Source of the DNA: Pseudomonas sp. JUb42
GTDB lineage: Bacteria; Pseudomonadota; Gammaproteobacteria; Pseudomonadales; Pseudomonadaceae
Direction: 5' to 3'
DNA: 64,000 bases
NCBI RefSeq assembly: GCF_024807945.1
Contig: NZ_JANUFD010000011.1
Coordinates: 1 to 64,000, forward strand
The position numbers were made by a program, and so were the translations under genes. The notes beneath the pieces were generated by a model that did not search any database, was not told where the DNA came from, and saw only the letters and a list, made by a program, of their open reading frames with translations. Below, piece after piece: positions 25,104 to 33,885 of this stretch. How positions within the stretch are numbered: position 1 is the first letter of the stretch; each line of letters opens with the position of its first letter.

Positions 25104-25961
25104 TCAGAGTAAACCCAGCTGTTCGACCTCGGGCTTGAGCTCCGGCAGGGGCGCAAGGCCCGGCAAGCGTGCCATCAATTGCTGATGGAAGCGGCGGGCC
25201 AGGTCCGGTGCCTGGATATTGTCCGGGGTATGCAGAAACACATACGGCGTGCGGCCTTCTTCGATCCACTCGGCGACTTTGCTGACCCAAGGGGCGAGAA
25301 ACGGATCATTGGCTTCCAGTAAAGGATGGCCGATAAAGCGCACCTGCGGAAACTGCGTCATGGCCGCCGGGCGCAGTGGCACCTTAGGCTTTTTCGATTG
25401 CGCATGGAGCACCGCAGGGTCGCTGGAAACACAGCTGAACAGCGGCCGCGAATCCAGGCAGATACGTTCGACACCGCGATCAAGCAACAGGCGGTTGAGC
25501 ATGCGCTCCTCTTCACCCTTTTCGAAGAAGGCCATGTTGCGCACTTCTACCGCCAGAGGGCACTCCAGGGCATCGATAAAGGCGGCCAGTTCACCCAGGC
25601 GATTGGGCGTGAAACTGCGGGACAGCTGCAGCCAGAACGGACTGACCCTGGCGCCCAGGGGTGCGAGCAGTTGCTTGAACTCTTCGGCGGCCTGTAGCCG
25701 ATCTCGCAGATCACCACCGTGGCTGATATCGCCGTGGAATTTGGCGGTGAAACGAAAATGCTCCGGCCACACTTGCGCCCAGCGTTGCACCGTAGAGGCG
25801 GCGGGACGTGCATAAAAAGTGGTATTGCCTTCGACGGCATTGAAGACCTGGGCGTACAGGTCGGGCATTTCGTTGTTGCGGGTTTGCGGCGGATACAACG
25901 AGCCGCGCCAGGCATTATCACCCCAGGACGGACAACCGATGTAGTAAGGCAGGCTGTTCAA
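25104..25961 (-). CDS. DUF72 family protein
   Basis: A 285-residue TIM-barrel protein of the DUF72/YecE family: YYIGCPSWGDNAWRGSLYP at the start, FNAVEGNTTFYARPAASTVQRW, FRFTAKFHGDISH, and the late VRFIGHPLLEANDPF and VFLHTPDNIQAPDLAR. The biochemical role of the family is not established. The likely start is TTG at 25961, because it overlaps the TGA of the upstream gene (TTGA) and gives the usual N-terminus (NSLPYYIGCPSWG); translation would then be coupled. Downstream of tsaB on the same strand. Confidence 0.85.
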   Translation of the reverse strand: MNSLPYYIGCPSWGDNAWRGSLYPPQTRNNEMPDLYAQVFNAVEGNTTFYARPAASTVQRWAQVWPEHFRFTAKFHGDISHGGDLRDRLQAAEEFKQLLAPLGARVSPFWLQLSRSFTPNRLGELAAFIDALECPLAVEVRNMAFFEKGEEERMLNRLLLDRGVERICLDSRPLFSCVSSDPAVLHAQSKKPKVPLRPAAMTQFPQVRFIGHPLLEANDPFLAPWVSKVAEWIEEGRTPYVFLHTPDNIQAPDLARRFHQQLMARLPGLAPLPELKPEVEQLGLL

Positions 25962-26278
25962 ACGTGCAGATCGAGCCCGGACACTTCCAGATCCCAATCG
26001 ACGAAACTGGCAGTATTCAGGTAACTGGCCAGTGCGGTCGCGACACGGCGACTCATGGAGCGAGGGAAGATAATGTCTTGCTGACGTGCAGGAACGTTGG
26101 GAGTAGGCGCCGACTGGGCGCCGCCGGCACTTTGCCGACGAGCAGTATTGGCCGGTTGCGCAGGAACCTCGATTTCACTGTCTACTACTTCTTCGAAGGT
26201 GCCTTCGACCGTCGCAGAGCCTTTGCGTGGCTTGCGCTTTATCGGGTAGGAGCGTGCTGAGGGTCCGTCTATACGCAT
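25958..26278 (-). CDS. Small conserved protein of unknown function
   Basis: A 106-residue protein with a basic N-terminus (SYPIKRKPRKG), a low-complexity Ala/Pro/Gln middle (about residues 40-70) and a more ordered C-terminus (RSMSRRVATALASYLNTASF, then VDWDLEVSGLDLHV). No signal peptide or known domain. It overlaps the DUF72 start by four bases and lies between tsaB and DUF72, as does a hypothetical gene at the same place in PAO1. Disordered-protein composition suggests a binding or scaffold role at most. Confidence 0.65.
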   Translation of the reverse strand: MRIDGPSARSYPIKRKPRKGSATVEGTFEEVVDSEIEVPAQPANTARRQSAGGAQSAPTPNVPARQQDIIFPRSMSRRVATALASYLNTASFVDWDLEVSGLDLHV

Positions 26279-26487
26279 AACGGCGTTCTCTACTTTATTA
26301 GATAGTGGCAATTTAACGTCACGGAGAGCCCCCTGGCAATTCTCCGAACGATAACTAGACCACACATCTTGAAAAAGAGTTCAGAACAGGGCTCTGAATC
26401 GCGGGTTTGGCGATGAAAGGTCGCTTATCGACGAAGTTAGTTCGATAAGTGCCATTACATCGCTATTGCCTTGGTATCGGCCTGACA
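26279..26487. other. Gap between tsaB and the small conserved gene, with a hairpin
   Basis: An 8-bp inverted repeat CTTATCGA/TCGATAAG (26424-26431 with 26442-26449, 10-nt loop) lies 40 bp past the tsaB stop. No T-run follows on either strand. Otherwise nothing recognisable. Confidence 0.4.
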
Positions 26488-27162
26488 TCACCGCGCTTTA
26501 GGCGTCGCGACCTGATCACGAAGGTAAACCGGCTGAGCCTGATCGGCGACGATCGCTTCACCACGTTGCCAGGCAAAGGTCGCCAGAGTCAGCAGGTCCT
26601 CGGCGTGGGGCAGCAGGCTGGCGTCCATGGCAACGGGTTTGACGGCGATGCGTTCGGCATAGCCCCAGCCCGTGCCGGAACCGTACCATTCGCCGCTGGC
26701 GTCCGCTGGCAGGGACGCACGTTCCGGCGGCAGAACAGCTTCGTTGCCCAGCAGACGCATTTCGCCGCCGACTTCGTGATAGCAGCCCCAATACACCTCA
26801 TCCATGCGCGCATCGATGGCTGCGGCCACCTGGCGAACGCCGTGCTCGCGATAGGCGCGCTGGGCCAGCACCGCCAGGTTGGACACCGGCAATACCGGAC
26901 GCTCGAGACCGAAGGCCAGGCCCTGAACCACACCGATGGCGATACGCACACCGGTAAAGGCACCCGGCCCACGACCAAAGGCAATCGCGTCCAGGGCATT
27001 GAGGCCGATCCCGGCTTCGGCCAGCAGGGTCTTGATCATCGGCAGCAGGCGCTGAGCGTGCAGGCGTGGAATCACCTCATAGTGGCTCAGCACCTTGCCG
27101 TCGTGCAGCAAGGCAACCGAACAGGCTTCAGTGGCGGTATCCAGGGCCAGCAGGGTGCTCAT
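26488..27162 (-). CDS. tsaB: tRNA threonylcarbamoyladenosine biosynthesis protein TsaB
   Basis: A 224-residue ASKHA-fold partner of TsaD and TsaE in forming t6A37 on tRNA. Typical segments: LLALDTATEACSVALLHDG, LLPMIKTLLAEAG, FGRGPGAFTGVRIAIGVVQG, and AAIDARMDEVYWG. It lacks the metal-binding His pair of TsaD, as expected. Together with tcdA (9 kb upstream in the window) it represents the t6A to ct6A route. The ATG at 27162 is chosen over a far upstream frame because it gives the standard MSTLLALDT start. Sits 91 bp downstream of adk with a terminator in between. Confidence 0.94.
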   Translation of the reverse strand: MSTLLALDTATEACSVALLHDGKVLSHYEVIPRLHAQRLLPMIKTLLAEAGIGLNALDAIAFGRGPGAFTGVRIAIGVVQGLAFGLERPVLPVSNLAVLAQRAYREHGVRQVAAAIDARMDEVYWGCYHEVGGEMRLLGNEAVLPPERASLPADASGEWYGSGTGWGYAERIAVKPVAMDASLLPHAEDLLTLATFAWQRGEAIVADQAQPVYLRDQVATPKAR

Positions 27163-27208
27163 CAGGGGGTATCCATGGTCGGGAAAAAAAGTGCGCCATT
27201 GTAAACGC

Positions 27209-27228
27209 AAAACAGCCCGCAAGCGGGC
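27209..27228 (-). terminator. Rho-independent terminator downstream of adk
   Basis: On the minus strand a GCCCGC stem with TT loop and GCGGGC is followed by TGTTTTG; on the plus strand the stem is 27215-27220 with 27223-27228 and the A-run 27209-27214. It lies 26 bp after the adk stop and before tsaB, so adk and tsaB are probably separate or attenuated units. Confidence 0.65.
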
Positions 27229-27253
27229 CGTTGTTCACTGCGTACGGTTTCTC

Positions 27254-27901
27254 TTAGCTGAGGGCTTCGAGAACCTTGGCCGTGATCGACTCAACCGAAC
27301 CGACGCCTTCGATGTGGCTGCACTTGGGCGTACCGTCCTGGGCTTCGAGCTTCTCGTAGAAGTCGACCAGTGGCTTGGTCTGCGAGTGATAGACCGACAG
27401 GCGATGACGAACGGTTTCTTCGACGTCGTCCTTGCGCTGTACCAGCCGCTCGCCGGTCACATCGTCCACGCCTTCGACTTTCGGCGGGTTGAACACGACG
27501 TGGTACACGCGGCCGGAGCCTTCGTGGACGCGACGACCGGAAATACGCCGGACGATTTCTTCGTCATCGACCTTGATCTCGACCACGAAATCGATGGCCA
27601 GGCCAGCGGCTTTCAGGGCTTCAGCCTGAGGAATGGTGCGCGGGAAGCCGTCGAACAGGCAACCGTTGGCGCAGTCAGGCTGCTCCAGGCGGTCCTTGAT
27701 CAGGCCGATGATCAGGTCATCGGATACCAGGCCACCGGCGTCCATCACGCTCTTGGCTTTCAGGCCCAGCTCGGTGCCGGCCTTGACCGCTGCGCGCAGC
27801 ATGTCGCCAGTAGAGATTTGCGGAATGTCGAACTTCTCGGTGATGAACTTTGCCTGAGTACCTTTACCGGCCCCCGGAGCTCCCAACAGGATTACGCGCA
27901 T
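27254..27901 (-). CDS. adk: Adenylate kinase
   Basis: A 215-residue enzyme interconverting ATP+AMP and 2 ADP. P-loop GAPGAGKGTQA at residues 7-17, NMP-binding region ISTGDMLRAAVKAGTELG, the LFDGFPRT motif, and a long-form LID (GRRVHEGSGRVYHVVFNPPKVEG) without the four zinc-binding Cys, as usual for Gram-negatives. The ATG at 27901 has a strong GAGGAG site. Downstream of ppc on the same strand. Confidence 0.97.
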   Translation of the reverse strand: MRVILLGAPGAGKGTQAKFITEKFDIPQISTGDMLRAAVKAGTELGLKAKSVMDAGGLVSDDLIIGLIKDRLEQPDCANGCLFDGFPRTIPQAEALKAAGLAIDFVVEIKVDDEEIVRRISGRRVHEGSGRVYHVVFNPPKVEGVDDVTGERLVQRKDDVEETVRHRLSVYHSQTKPLVDFYEKLEAQDGTPKCSHIEGVGSVESITAKVLEALS

Positions 27902-28179
27902 CGATGTGCTCCTCAATTTTTATATAAAAACGCAGGATTCGCCTCTTGGGGCCAATCGCTAAAAACAGGTCTCGGCCAAACGGCCAAAGGCTGATCAAGA
28001 TACACAGCAGACACAGGTGGCACAAGCCGCCTAAGGTCGCACTAACCGAAGGTGTAATAGCAGCTATAAGGTAGTGGATTAACCTGCGACGCCCTGCCCC
28101 GCCAGATTTTTGGCGATTAGCCAACCCTTGCCGGACAAGGCCTTGGCGCACCTTGCCCGACAATAGTCGGAAAATCGAC
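27902..28179. other. Gap between ppc and adk
   Basis: A 278-bp gap holding the adk promoter and ribosome site. It is AT-richer near adk. I see no gene, REP element or convincing terminator in it. Confidence 0.35.
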
Positions 28180-30816
28180 TCAACCGGTGTTGCGCAATCC
28201 GGCAGCGATCCCCGCAACAGACACCAGTAAAGCCTGTTCCAACGGGCTGTCCAGACGCGCCTCGCGAGTTCGTGAACGGGCCAGCAGTTCGGCCTGAAGC
28301 AAATGCAGCGGATCCAGGTAGATATTGCGCAGGCTGATGAAATCCAGGGTAGCCCGGCTGTGGGCCAACAGCTGCTTCTGCCCTGTCAGGCCCAGTACCA
28401 CTTGGCACGCCTGCGACAATAGGTCGCGCAAATGCGCGCCCAGATGACGCAGCCCAGGCTCCACCAGACGTTCGTCGTACATCTGCGCAATATCGCTGTC
28501 AGCCTTGGCCAGGACCATCTCCAACATGTCGATACGGGTGCGAAAAAACGGCCACTGTTCACGCATCTGCCCCAGCAAATCGCCCTCGCCCCGCTCCAGC
28601 GCGCGGCTAAGGGCCGACTCCCAGCCGAGCCAGGCAGGCAGCATCAGGCGGGTCTGGGTCCAGGCGAAGATCCACGGAATCGCCCGCAGGCTTTCCACCC
28701 CGCCCTCACGTCGCTTGGCCGGACGACTGCCCAACGGCAGACGGCCCAGTTCCTGTTCCGGAGTGGCCTGGCGGAAATACTCGACGAACTCGGGGTTCTC
28801 CCGCACCACCGCGCGGTAGGCACTGACGCCATCGGCCGCCAGCTGATCCATCATTGCGCGCCAGGCAGGCTCGGGCAGTGGCGGCGGTTGCAGAGTCGCC
28901 TCCAAAACCGCAGCCAGATACAGGTTGAGGTTCTGCTCGGCGATATCCGGCAGGCCGAACTTGAAGCGGATCATCTCGCCCTGCTCGGTGGTGCGGAAAC
29001 GCCCGGCCACCGAACCCGGCGGCTGCGACAGAATCGCCGCATGAGCCGGGCCGCCGCCACGGCCCACGGTGCCGCCGCGACCATGGAACAACAGCAATTC
29101 GACCTGTTGCGCGCGGCAGATATCCACCAGCTTTTCCTGGGCCCGGTACTGCGCCCAGGCCGCCGCCGTCGTGCCGGCATCCTTGGCCGAGTCGGAATAG
29201 CCGATCATCACTTCCTGCGGGCCATGCAGGCGCGCGCGATAACCCGGCAGGCTCAGCAGTTGCTCGATCACCGGCCCGGCGTTATCCAGGTCGGCCAGGG
29301 TCTCGAACAGCGGCACCACGCGCATCGGCCGCAGCAGCCCGGCTTCCTTGAGCAGCAATTGCACGGCCAGTACATCCGAGGCGGCACCGGCCATGGAGAT
29401 CACGTAGGAGCCGAGAGACGCTTGCGGCGCCATGGCCACTTCACGGCAGGTCGCCAGTACTTCAGCGGTATCCGCCGCCGGTTTGAAATGGCTGGGCAGC
29501 AATGGCCGCCGGTTATTCAGTTCGCGCAGGAGAAAATCGATCCGCGCCTGCTCGTCCCAGTCTTCGTAACGACCCAGGCCGAGGTAGTCGGTGATCTCGG
29601 TCAGGGCCGAACGATGGCGGGTGGAGTCCTGGCGCACATCCAGGCGCACGAGGAACAGGCCGAAGGTCACCGCCCGACGCAGGCAGTCGAGCAGCGGCCC
29701 GTCGGCAATCACACCCATGCCACATTCATGCAGGGAGCGATAACACAGCTGCAACGGTTCCAGCAGTTCGCGATTGCTGTGCAACACGGCTTCCGGCGCC
29801 GGTTGCGTGCTGCTCAACGAGCTGTGTGCCCAGTTACGGGTGGCGCGCAGGCGCTCGCGCAGCTGCTTGAGTACGGCGCGGTAAGGCTCGGCGCTTTCGC
29901 CGACTGCAGCCTGCAATTCAGCGCTGGCCTGTTGCATGGACAGCTCGGCGGCCAGTTGATCGACATCGCGCAGGTACAGGTCGGCGGCCATCCAGCGCGC
30001 CAGTAACAGGACTTCACGGGTCACGGCAGCGGTGACGTTGGGGTTGCCATCACGGTCACCGCCCATCCACGAAGCAAAGCGGATGGGTGCGGCTTCCAGG
30101 GGCAGATGCAAGCCGGTGGCGGCATGCAGGGCCAGGTCGGCCTTGCGCAGATAATTGGGCACGGCCTGCCACAGGGAATGCTCGATCACCGCAAAGCCCC
30201 ACTTGGCTTCGTCCACCGGCGTGGGCCGAGTGCGGCGAATTTCTTCGGTGTGCCAGGCTTCGGCGATCAGCCGTTGCAGGCGCTGGGTGATCTGTTCGCG
30301 CTCGGCGCTGCTCAGGTCACGGTGGTCGAGGGCGGCCAGTTGCGCGGCAATGGCGTCGTATTTCTGGATCAGGGTGCGGCGCGCCACTTCGGTGGGATGC
30401 GCGGTCAGCACCAGTTCGATTTCCAGTTTGCCCAACTGCCGGGCCAGGGCTTCCGGCGCCTGGCCTGCGGCTTTCAGACGGTCCAGTAACTGCGGCAGGA
30501 TCACCGATTCGAATGGCTGTTCCTGAGACTCTTCGCGACGGCGAATCAACTGATATTGCTCGGCGATATTGGCCAGGTTGAGGAACTGGTTGAACGCCCG
30601 CGCCACCGGCAGCAGCTCATCCTCGCTCAAGCCGTCGAGGCTGGCGCTCAGTTGCTCGGTGCCCGCCGCCGAACCGCGCCGACCGGCCTTGGCGCCCTTG
30701 CGGATGCGCTCGATGGTCTCCAGAAAATCCGCGCCGCGTTGCTCGCGGATGGTGTTGCCCAGCAGTTCGCCGAGCAGGTGGACGTCTTCACGCAAGCGCA
30801 CATCGATATCGGCCAT
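28180..30816 (-). CDS. ppc: Phosphoenolpyruvate carboxylase
   Basis: An 878-residue anaplerotic enzyme fixing bicarbonate on PEP to give oxaloacetate. Catalytic signatures: VLTAHPTEVARRT (His about residue 143), GYSDSAKDAG, FHGRGGTVGRGGGP, and the conserved C-terminus RNTG. Allosteric residues for aspartate inhibition are expected in the C-terminal part. The ATG at 30816 gives the normal N-terminus MADIDVRLREDV with GGAAAAAGGG upstream; the in-frame extension to 30936 is rejected. Divergent from the DUF4398/lptF operon. Confidence 0.97.
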   Translation of the reverse strand: MADIDVRLREDVHLLGELLGNTIREQRGADFLETIERIRKGAKAGRRGSAAGTEQLSASLDGLSEDELLPVARAFNQFLNLANIAEQYQLIRRREESQEQPFESVILPQLLDRLKAAGQAPEALARQLGKLEIELVLTAHPTEVARRTLIQKYDAIAAQLAALDHRDLSSAEREQITQRLQRLIAEAWHTEEIRRTRPTPVDEAKWGFAVIEHSLWQAVPNYLRKADLALHAATGLHLPLEAAPIRFASWMGGDRDGNPNVTAAVTREVLLLARWMAADLYLRDVDQLAAELSMQQASAELQAAVGESAEPYRAVLKQLRERLRATRNWAHSSLSSTQPAPEAVLHSNRELLEPLQLCYRSLHECGMGVIADGPLLDCLRRAVTFGLFLVRLDVRQDSTRHRSALTEITDYLGLGRYEDWDEQARIDFLLRELNNRRPLLPSHFKPAADTAEVLATCREVAMAPQASLGSYVISMAGAASDVLAVQLLLKEAGLLRPMRVVPLFETLADLDNAGPVIEQLLSLPGYRARLHGPQEVMIGYSDSAKDAGTTAAAWAQYRAQEKLVDICRAQQVELLLFHGRGGTVGRGGGPAHAAILSQPPGSVAGRFRTTEQGEMIRFKFGLPDIAEQNLNLYLAAVLEATLQPPPLPEPAWRAMMDQLAADGVSAYRAVVRENPEFVEYFRQATPEQELGRLPLGSRPAKRREGGVESLRAIPWIFAWTQTRLMLPAWLGWESALSRALERGEGDLLGQMREQWPFFRTRIDMLEMVLAKADSDIAQMYDERLVEPGLRHLGAHLRDLLSQACQVVLGLTGQKQLLAHSRATLDFISLRNIYLDPLHLLQAELLARSRTREARLDSPLEQALLVSVAGIAAGLRNTG

Positions 30817-31093
30817 GGTCCCTTTTTCCTTGTTGTCGATGGACGAACAGATCAGCAAATCGCCTTCCAGAATGACCAGAGCGCCGGGCAGATACAAGTG
30901 CGCAACGGTAATCAAGGTCGGCGAAAAGCGCGTCAAAAGACCAACGTCAAAAGTATGAAACGGAATAAAAAGCTGACTGGTTAGTGGGAAATAACTCTGA
31001 ACTATTCAAAAACGTGGCAGGTCCCAGCCAATAACCATGACAGGGAACCTTCTTACCCCGGTCATGGAAAATCGAGTTTTCGGGAGCAACACA
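30817..31093. promoter_or_regulatory. ppc / DUF4398 divergent promoter region with leader hairpin
   Basis: The 277-bp gap contains an inverted repeat CCATGAC (31035-31041) with GTCATGG (31061-31067) enclosing GGG/CCC, which would be transcribed as a hairpin just before the lipoprotein gene. I looked for an AlgU-type promoter (GAACTT-N16-TCTGA), because the PAO1 equivalents are AlgU-dependent: a TCTGA occurs at 30996-31000 but no matching -35 is placed correctly, so I do not assign it. Confidence 0.4.
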
Positions 31094-31516
31094 ATGGAGT
31101 TGACCACCATGACTACCAGCACAGCCAAATCCACGTACTCACGCCTTCGCGGGCTCAAGCTGGCCGCGTTGGCGGTGGGCGCCAGTTTCGTTCTCGCCGG
31201 TTGCGCAGGCAATCCGCCGACCGAGCAGTACGCCGTGACCCAATCTGCCGTGAACAGCGCGGTCAGCGCCGGTGGCCCGGAATACGCCGCCGTGGAAATG
31301 AAATCGGCCCAGGACAAATTCAAGCAGGCTGAAGTGGCCATGCACGATCAGAAATATGACGAGGCCCGTCGCCTGTCCGAACAAGCCGAATGGGATGCCC
31401 GGGTAGCCGAGCGCAAGTCCCAGGCAGCCAAGGCGCAGAAAGCGTTGGACGACGCGCGCCAGGGCGTCAATGAACTGCGTGAAGAAAGCATGCGTCAGGT
31501 GCAACCGGCGCAATAA
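31094..31516 (+). CDS. DUF4398 lipoprotein
   Basis: About 140 residues. After a basic N-terminus comes a signal peptide ending LAGC (Cys about residue 37), then a short DUF4398 domain: a helical, Lys/Ala/Glu-rich segment SAQDKFKQAEVAMHDQKYDE, AEWDARVAERKSQAAKAQKAL. ATG 31094 (GGAG eight bases upstream) is taken as start; ATG 31109 is an alternative. It is followed after 57 bp by the OmpA-like lipoprotein gene, which carries a similar helical N-terminal part, so the two probably act together at the cell envelope. Confidence 0.85.
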   Translation: MELTTMTTSTAKSTYSRLRGLKLAALAVGASFVLAGCAGNPPTEQYAVTQSAVNSAVSAGGPEYAAVEMKSAQDKFKQAEVAMHDQKYDEARRLSEQAEWDARVAERKSQAAKAQKALDDARQGVNELREESMRQVQPAQ

Positions 31517-31573
31517 GCCGCCGTGTTCCTTGCCGCTTTCATGCATTCACTATCGATTTGAAGGACGAATATT

Positions 31574-32356
31574 ATGCGTAAGCAATTGATGATCCCTGCC
31601 CTGCTGGCCCTGAGTGTTGGTCTGGCTGCTTGTGCGACGCCGCCCAACCAGAATCTGGAACAGGCCCGCGCCAACTACACCGCGCTGCAAAGCAATCCTC
31701 AGGCAACCAAGGTCGCCGCCCTGGAAACCAAGGACGCCAGCGACTGGCTGGACAAGACCGACGCCGCCTACCGCAATCATGAGAATGAAGCCAAGATCAA
31801 TCAGATGGCCTACCTGACCAACCAGCGCGTAGAGCTGGCCAAGCAGACCATTACCCTGCGCTCGGCTGAAGAAGACCTGAAAAACGCCGCCGCCCAACGC
31901 GCCCAGGCCCGTCTGGATGCCCGTGACGCGCAAATCGCCGCGCTGAAGAACAGCCTCAACGCCAAGCAGACCGAACGCGGCACCCTGGTGACTTTCGGTG
32001 ACGTGCTGTTCGACTACAACCGCGCCGAGCTCAAGCCCAACGGCCTGACCAACGTCAATTCCCTGGCCCAGTTCCTTCAGCAGAACCCGGACCGCAAGGT
32101 GATCGTCGAGGGTTATACCGATAGCACCGGTTCAGCCAGCTATAACCAGTCGCTGTCCGAACGTCGTGCTGACTCCGTACGCATGGCACTGGTGCGCATG
32201 GGCGTCGACCCGGCCCGTATCGTCGCTCAGGGTTATGGCAAGGAATACCCGGTTGCCGACAACACCAGCAACTCGGGGCGTGCGCAGAATCGTCGGGTGG
32301 AAGTGACCATTTCCAACGATAACCAACCGGTGGCGCCGCGGTCTTCGCTGCATTAA
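31574..32356 (+). CDS. lptF: OmpA-family outer-membrane lipoprotein LptF
   Basis: A 260-residue lipoprotein: signal peptide with lipobox GLAAC (Cys about residue 20), a DUF4398-like coiled helical region (about 30-130), and a C-terminal OmpA peptidoglycan-binding domain (about 140-245) with VEGYTDSTGSASYNQSLSERRADSVRMAL, including the conserved Asp and Arg that bind diaminopimelate. Location next to ppc and the DUF4398 gene matches lptF (lipotoxin F) of PAO1. It should anchor outer membrane to cell wall. Ribosome site GAAGGA is clear. Confidence 0.85.
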   Translation: MRKQLMIPALLALSVGLAACATPPNQNLEQARANYTALQSNPQATKVAALETKDASDWLDKTDAAYRNHENEAKINQMAYLTNQRVELAKQTITLRSAEEDLKNAAAQRAQARLDARDAQIAALKNSLNAKQTERGTLVTFGDVLFDYNRAELKPNGLTNVNSLAQFLQQNPDRKVIVEGYTDSTGSASYNQSLSERRADSVRMALVRMGVDPARIVAQGYGKEYPVADNTSNSGRAQNRRVEVTISNDNQPVAPRSSLH

Positions 32357-32405
32357 AAAATGCTGCGCCCCCGGCACAACTGGAGGCGCGCTGCATGGAT
32401 AATTT

Positions 32406-32456
32406 TGTGGGAGCGAATTCGCTCCCACAATTCGCTCCCACAGGAATTGGCTCCTA
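32406..32456. repeat. Collapsed REP palindrome plus extra half-arms
   Basis: Positions 32406-32429 are a perfect 24-bp palindrome made of the two outer REPIN arms (TGTGGGAGCGAA and its complement) with no spacer and no ATTCGCG part. It is followed by another right arm (ATTCGCTCCCACA, 32430-32442) and a diverged one (GGCTCCTACAG). It lies between the ends of lptF and the convergent 109-residue gene. Confidence 0.8.
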
Positions 32457-32473
32457 CAGAATCCTCCCCTCCC

Positions 32474-32803
32474 CTACGGCAACACCTTCTTCGGCGTCTC
32501 CTCCCCCGCGCAGCGCACAGCCTGCTTCTTGTCGTTGATCAGCACACCTGACAAGCCTTTCTTCTCGGTATTGAACAGCACCAGCACGCCATCAATGCAC
32601 TGGGCCACTTCCACGGCAGGCTCAATGGCGATCTTGTATTCCTCCCCCGGTGCGGCCATGAGCATGGTGAACTGGTTGAGCAGCAGCGCATCCTCCGGCT
32701 TGGCGAAGTGCAGGTAGCCGTAGTACCACAGGGCACCTACGGTGCCGATGATGGTGCAGATACCCGTGATAACCATCGGGATGGCGTTACGTTCTTCAGT
32801 CAT
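32474..32803 (-). CDS. Small membrane-anchored protein of unknown function
   Basis: A 109-residue protein with one N-terminal transmembrane helix (about residues 9-31, PMVITGICTIIGTVGALWYY) and a soluble C-terminal part with two Cys (AQCIDGVLVLF and AVRCAGEE) that could form a disulfide outside the inner membrane. Family not recognised. Its ATG overlaps the TGA of the upstream hydrolase gene by four bases, so the two are coupled; the same pair exists beside lptF in PAO1 as I recall. Confidence 0.75.
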   Translation of the reverse strand: MTEERNAIPMVITGICTIIGTVGALWYYGYLHFAKPEDALLLNQFTMLMAAPGEEYKIAIEPAVEVAQCIDGVLVLFNTEKKGLSGVLINDKKQAVRCAGEETPKKVLP

Positions 32804-33708
32804 TGCGGGGTCTCAGGCTTGTTCGATTGCGAAATCGGATCGGGGTAATTGGGAATCTCGCCCAGGCGGCGCAGGCCGTTGAAATGCTGCGGGTCATCGA
32901 GATAACGCAGCATCACCTGGCGCCAGGTAGGGTCGGCGAAGGTCTGCACATGTGCGCCCCGGGTCAGCTGCAGGACCCGCGGCAGGGGCGCCGCTTTATA
33001 CAGGGCAATGCCATTGCCCATTGGCACCTGAGTGTCGTCCATGCTCTGGAACAACAGCAGCGGCGTACCCTGCAACTGCGCCATGCCGTTGATTGCGCTG
33101 TCACCGTCGGGAATCAGCCAGGACAGCGGGGTCTGCAAGGTCCAGGTCAGCCAGGACGTACCCAGTGTGTAACGGGCGACGTCGCGATAACTTGCCGGAG
33201 TGCCGTCGAGCACGAGTGCCTTGAGTCGTTGACGCTGCTGCGAGTGCTCGGCCAGATAGTGCACCGCCAGGGCGCCGCCGATGCTTTGCCCCAACACCAC
33301 CAGGGGTTTGCCTTGGGTTTCGGGGGCCTTGTCGATCCAGCTGAAGGCGGCATCGATATCCTGATAGATCGCCGGCAGGCTTGGCTCGCCTTCGGACAGA
33401 CCATAGCCGCGATAGTCCAGCAGCAGAACCTGATAACCCTGCTCCGGTAACCACCAACTGCCGCCCAGATGCCAGGCCAGGTTGCCGCCATTGCCGTGCA
33501 GATGCAGCACCGTGCCCTTGACCGCCACACCTTCCTTGGCGGGCAGCCACCAGGCATGCAGATGCGTGCCATCGGCGGCGGTCAGGGTGATATCACGGTA
33601 TTGCAGATGGGCCTTTTCCGGGGTGAACGGCAAGCCCGGCTCGGGGTAGAACAGCATCGAACTGCAACCACTCAGGGCCAGCAGTATCAGCAGGATGATT
33701 GGTTTCAA
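32800..33708 (-). CDS. Alpha/beta-hydrolase lipoprotein
   Basis: A 302-residue hydrolase with a lipoprotein signal (LLILLALSGCSS, Cys about residue 15). The fold is readable: oxyanion region LHLHGNGGN, DYRGYGLSEG, nucleophile Ser in VLGQSIGGALA, acid Asp in FQSMDDTQVP, and His in TRGAHVQTF. It resembles the BEM46/YfhR-type serine hydrolases; substrate unknown (ester, lipid or peptide). The start is TTG at 33708 with AGGA nine bases upstream. Coupled to the 109-residue membrane protein downstream. Confidence 0.85.
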   Translation of the reverse strand: MKPIILLILLALSGCSSMLFYPEPGLPFTPEKAHLQYRDITLTAADGTHLHAWWLPAKEGVAVKGTVLHLHGNGGNLAWHLGGSWWLPEQGYQVLLLDYRGYGLSEGEPSLPAIYQDIDAAFSWIDKAPETQGKPLVVLGQSIGGALAVHYLAEHSQQRQRLKALVLDGTPASYRDVARYTLGTSWLTWTLQTPLSWLIPDGDSAINGMAQLQGTPLLLFQSMDDTQVPMGNGIALYKAAPLPRVLQLTRGAHVQTFADPTWRQVMLRYLDDPQHFNGLRRLGEIPNYPDPISQSNKPETPQ

Positions 33709-33755
33709 ACGCGCTTTTCCTCGTTAAACCGGGGGGGAGCTATTTGCAGGTACTC

Positions 33756-33847
33756 CGTGGGAGCGAATTCATTCGCGAAAGCGGTATTTCAGGCCATGCA
33801 AATGGGTCAGATGTAATGGCCTATTCGCGAATGAATTCGCTCCCACA
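33756..33847. repeat. 92-bp REPIN, forward orientation
   Basis: Left arm GTGGGAGCGAATTCATTCGC, centre GCGGTATTTCAGGCCATG then GATGTAATGGCCTAT, right arm CGAATGAATTCGCTCCCACA. It lies between the ends/starts of two minus-strand genes (DUF1704 protein and the hydrolase). Confidence 0.85.
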
Positions 33848-33885
33848 GAGTTCGCCTCCCCCAACACGACAGACAAAACGCCTGC

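Noticed and set aside
30986..31000. AlgU promoter upstream of the DUF4398/lptF operon
   Set aside because: Only a TCTGA box is seen; no GAACTT-like -35 at the right spacing.
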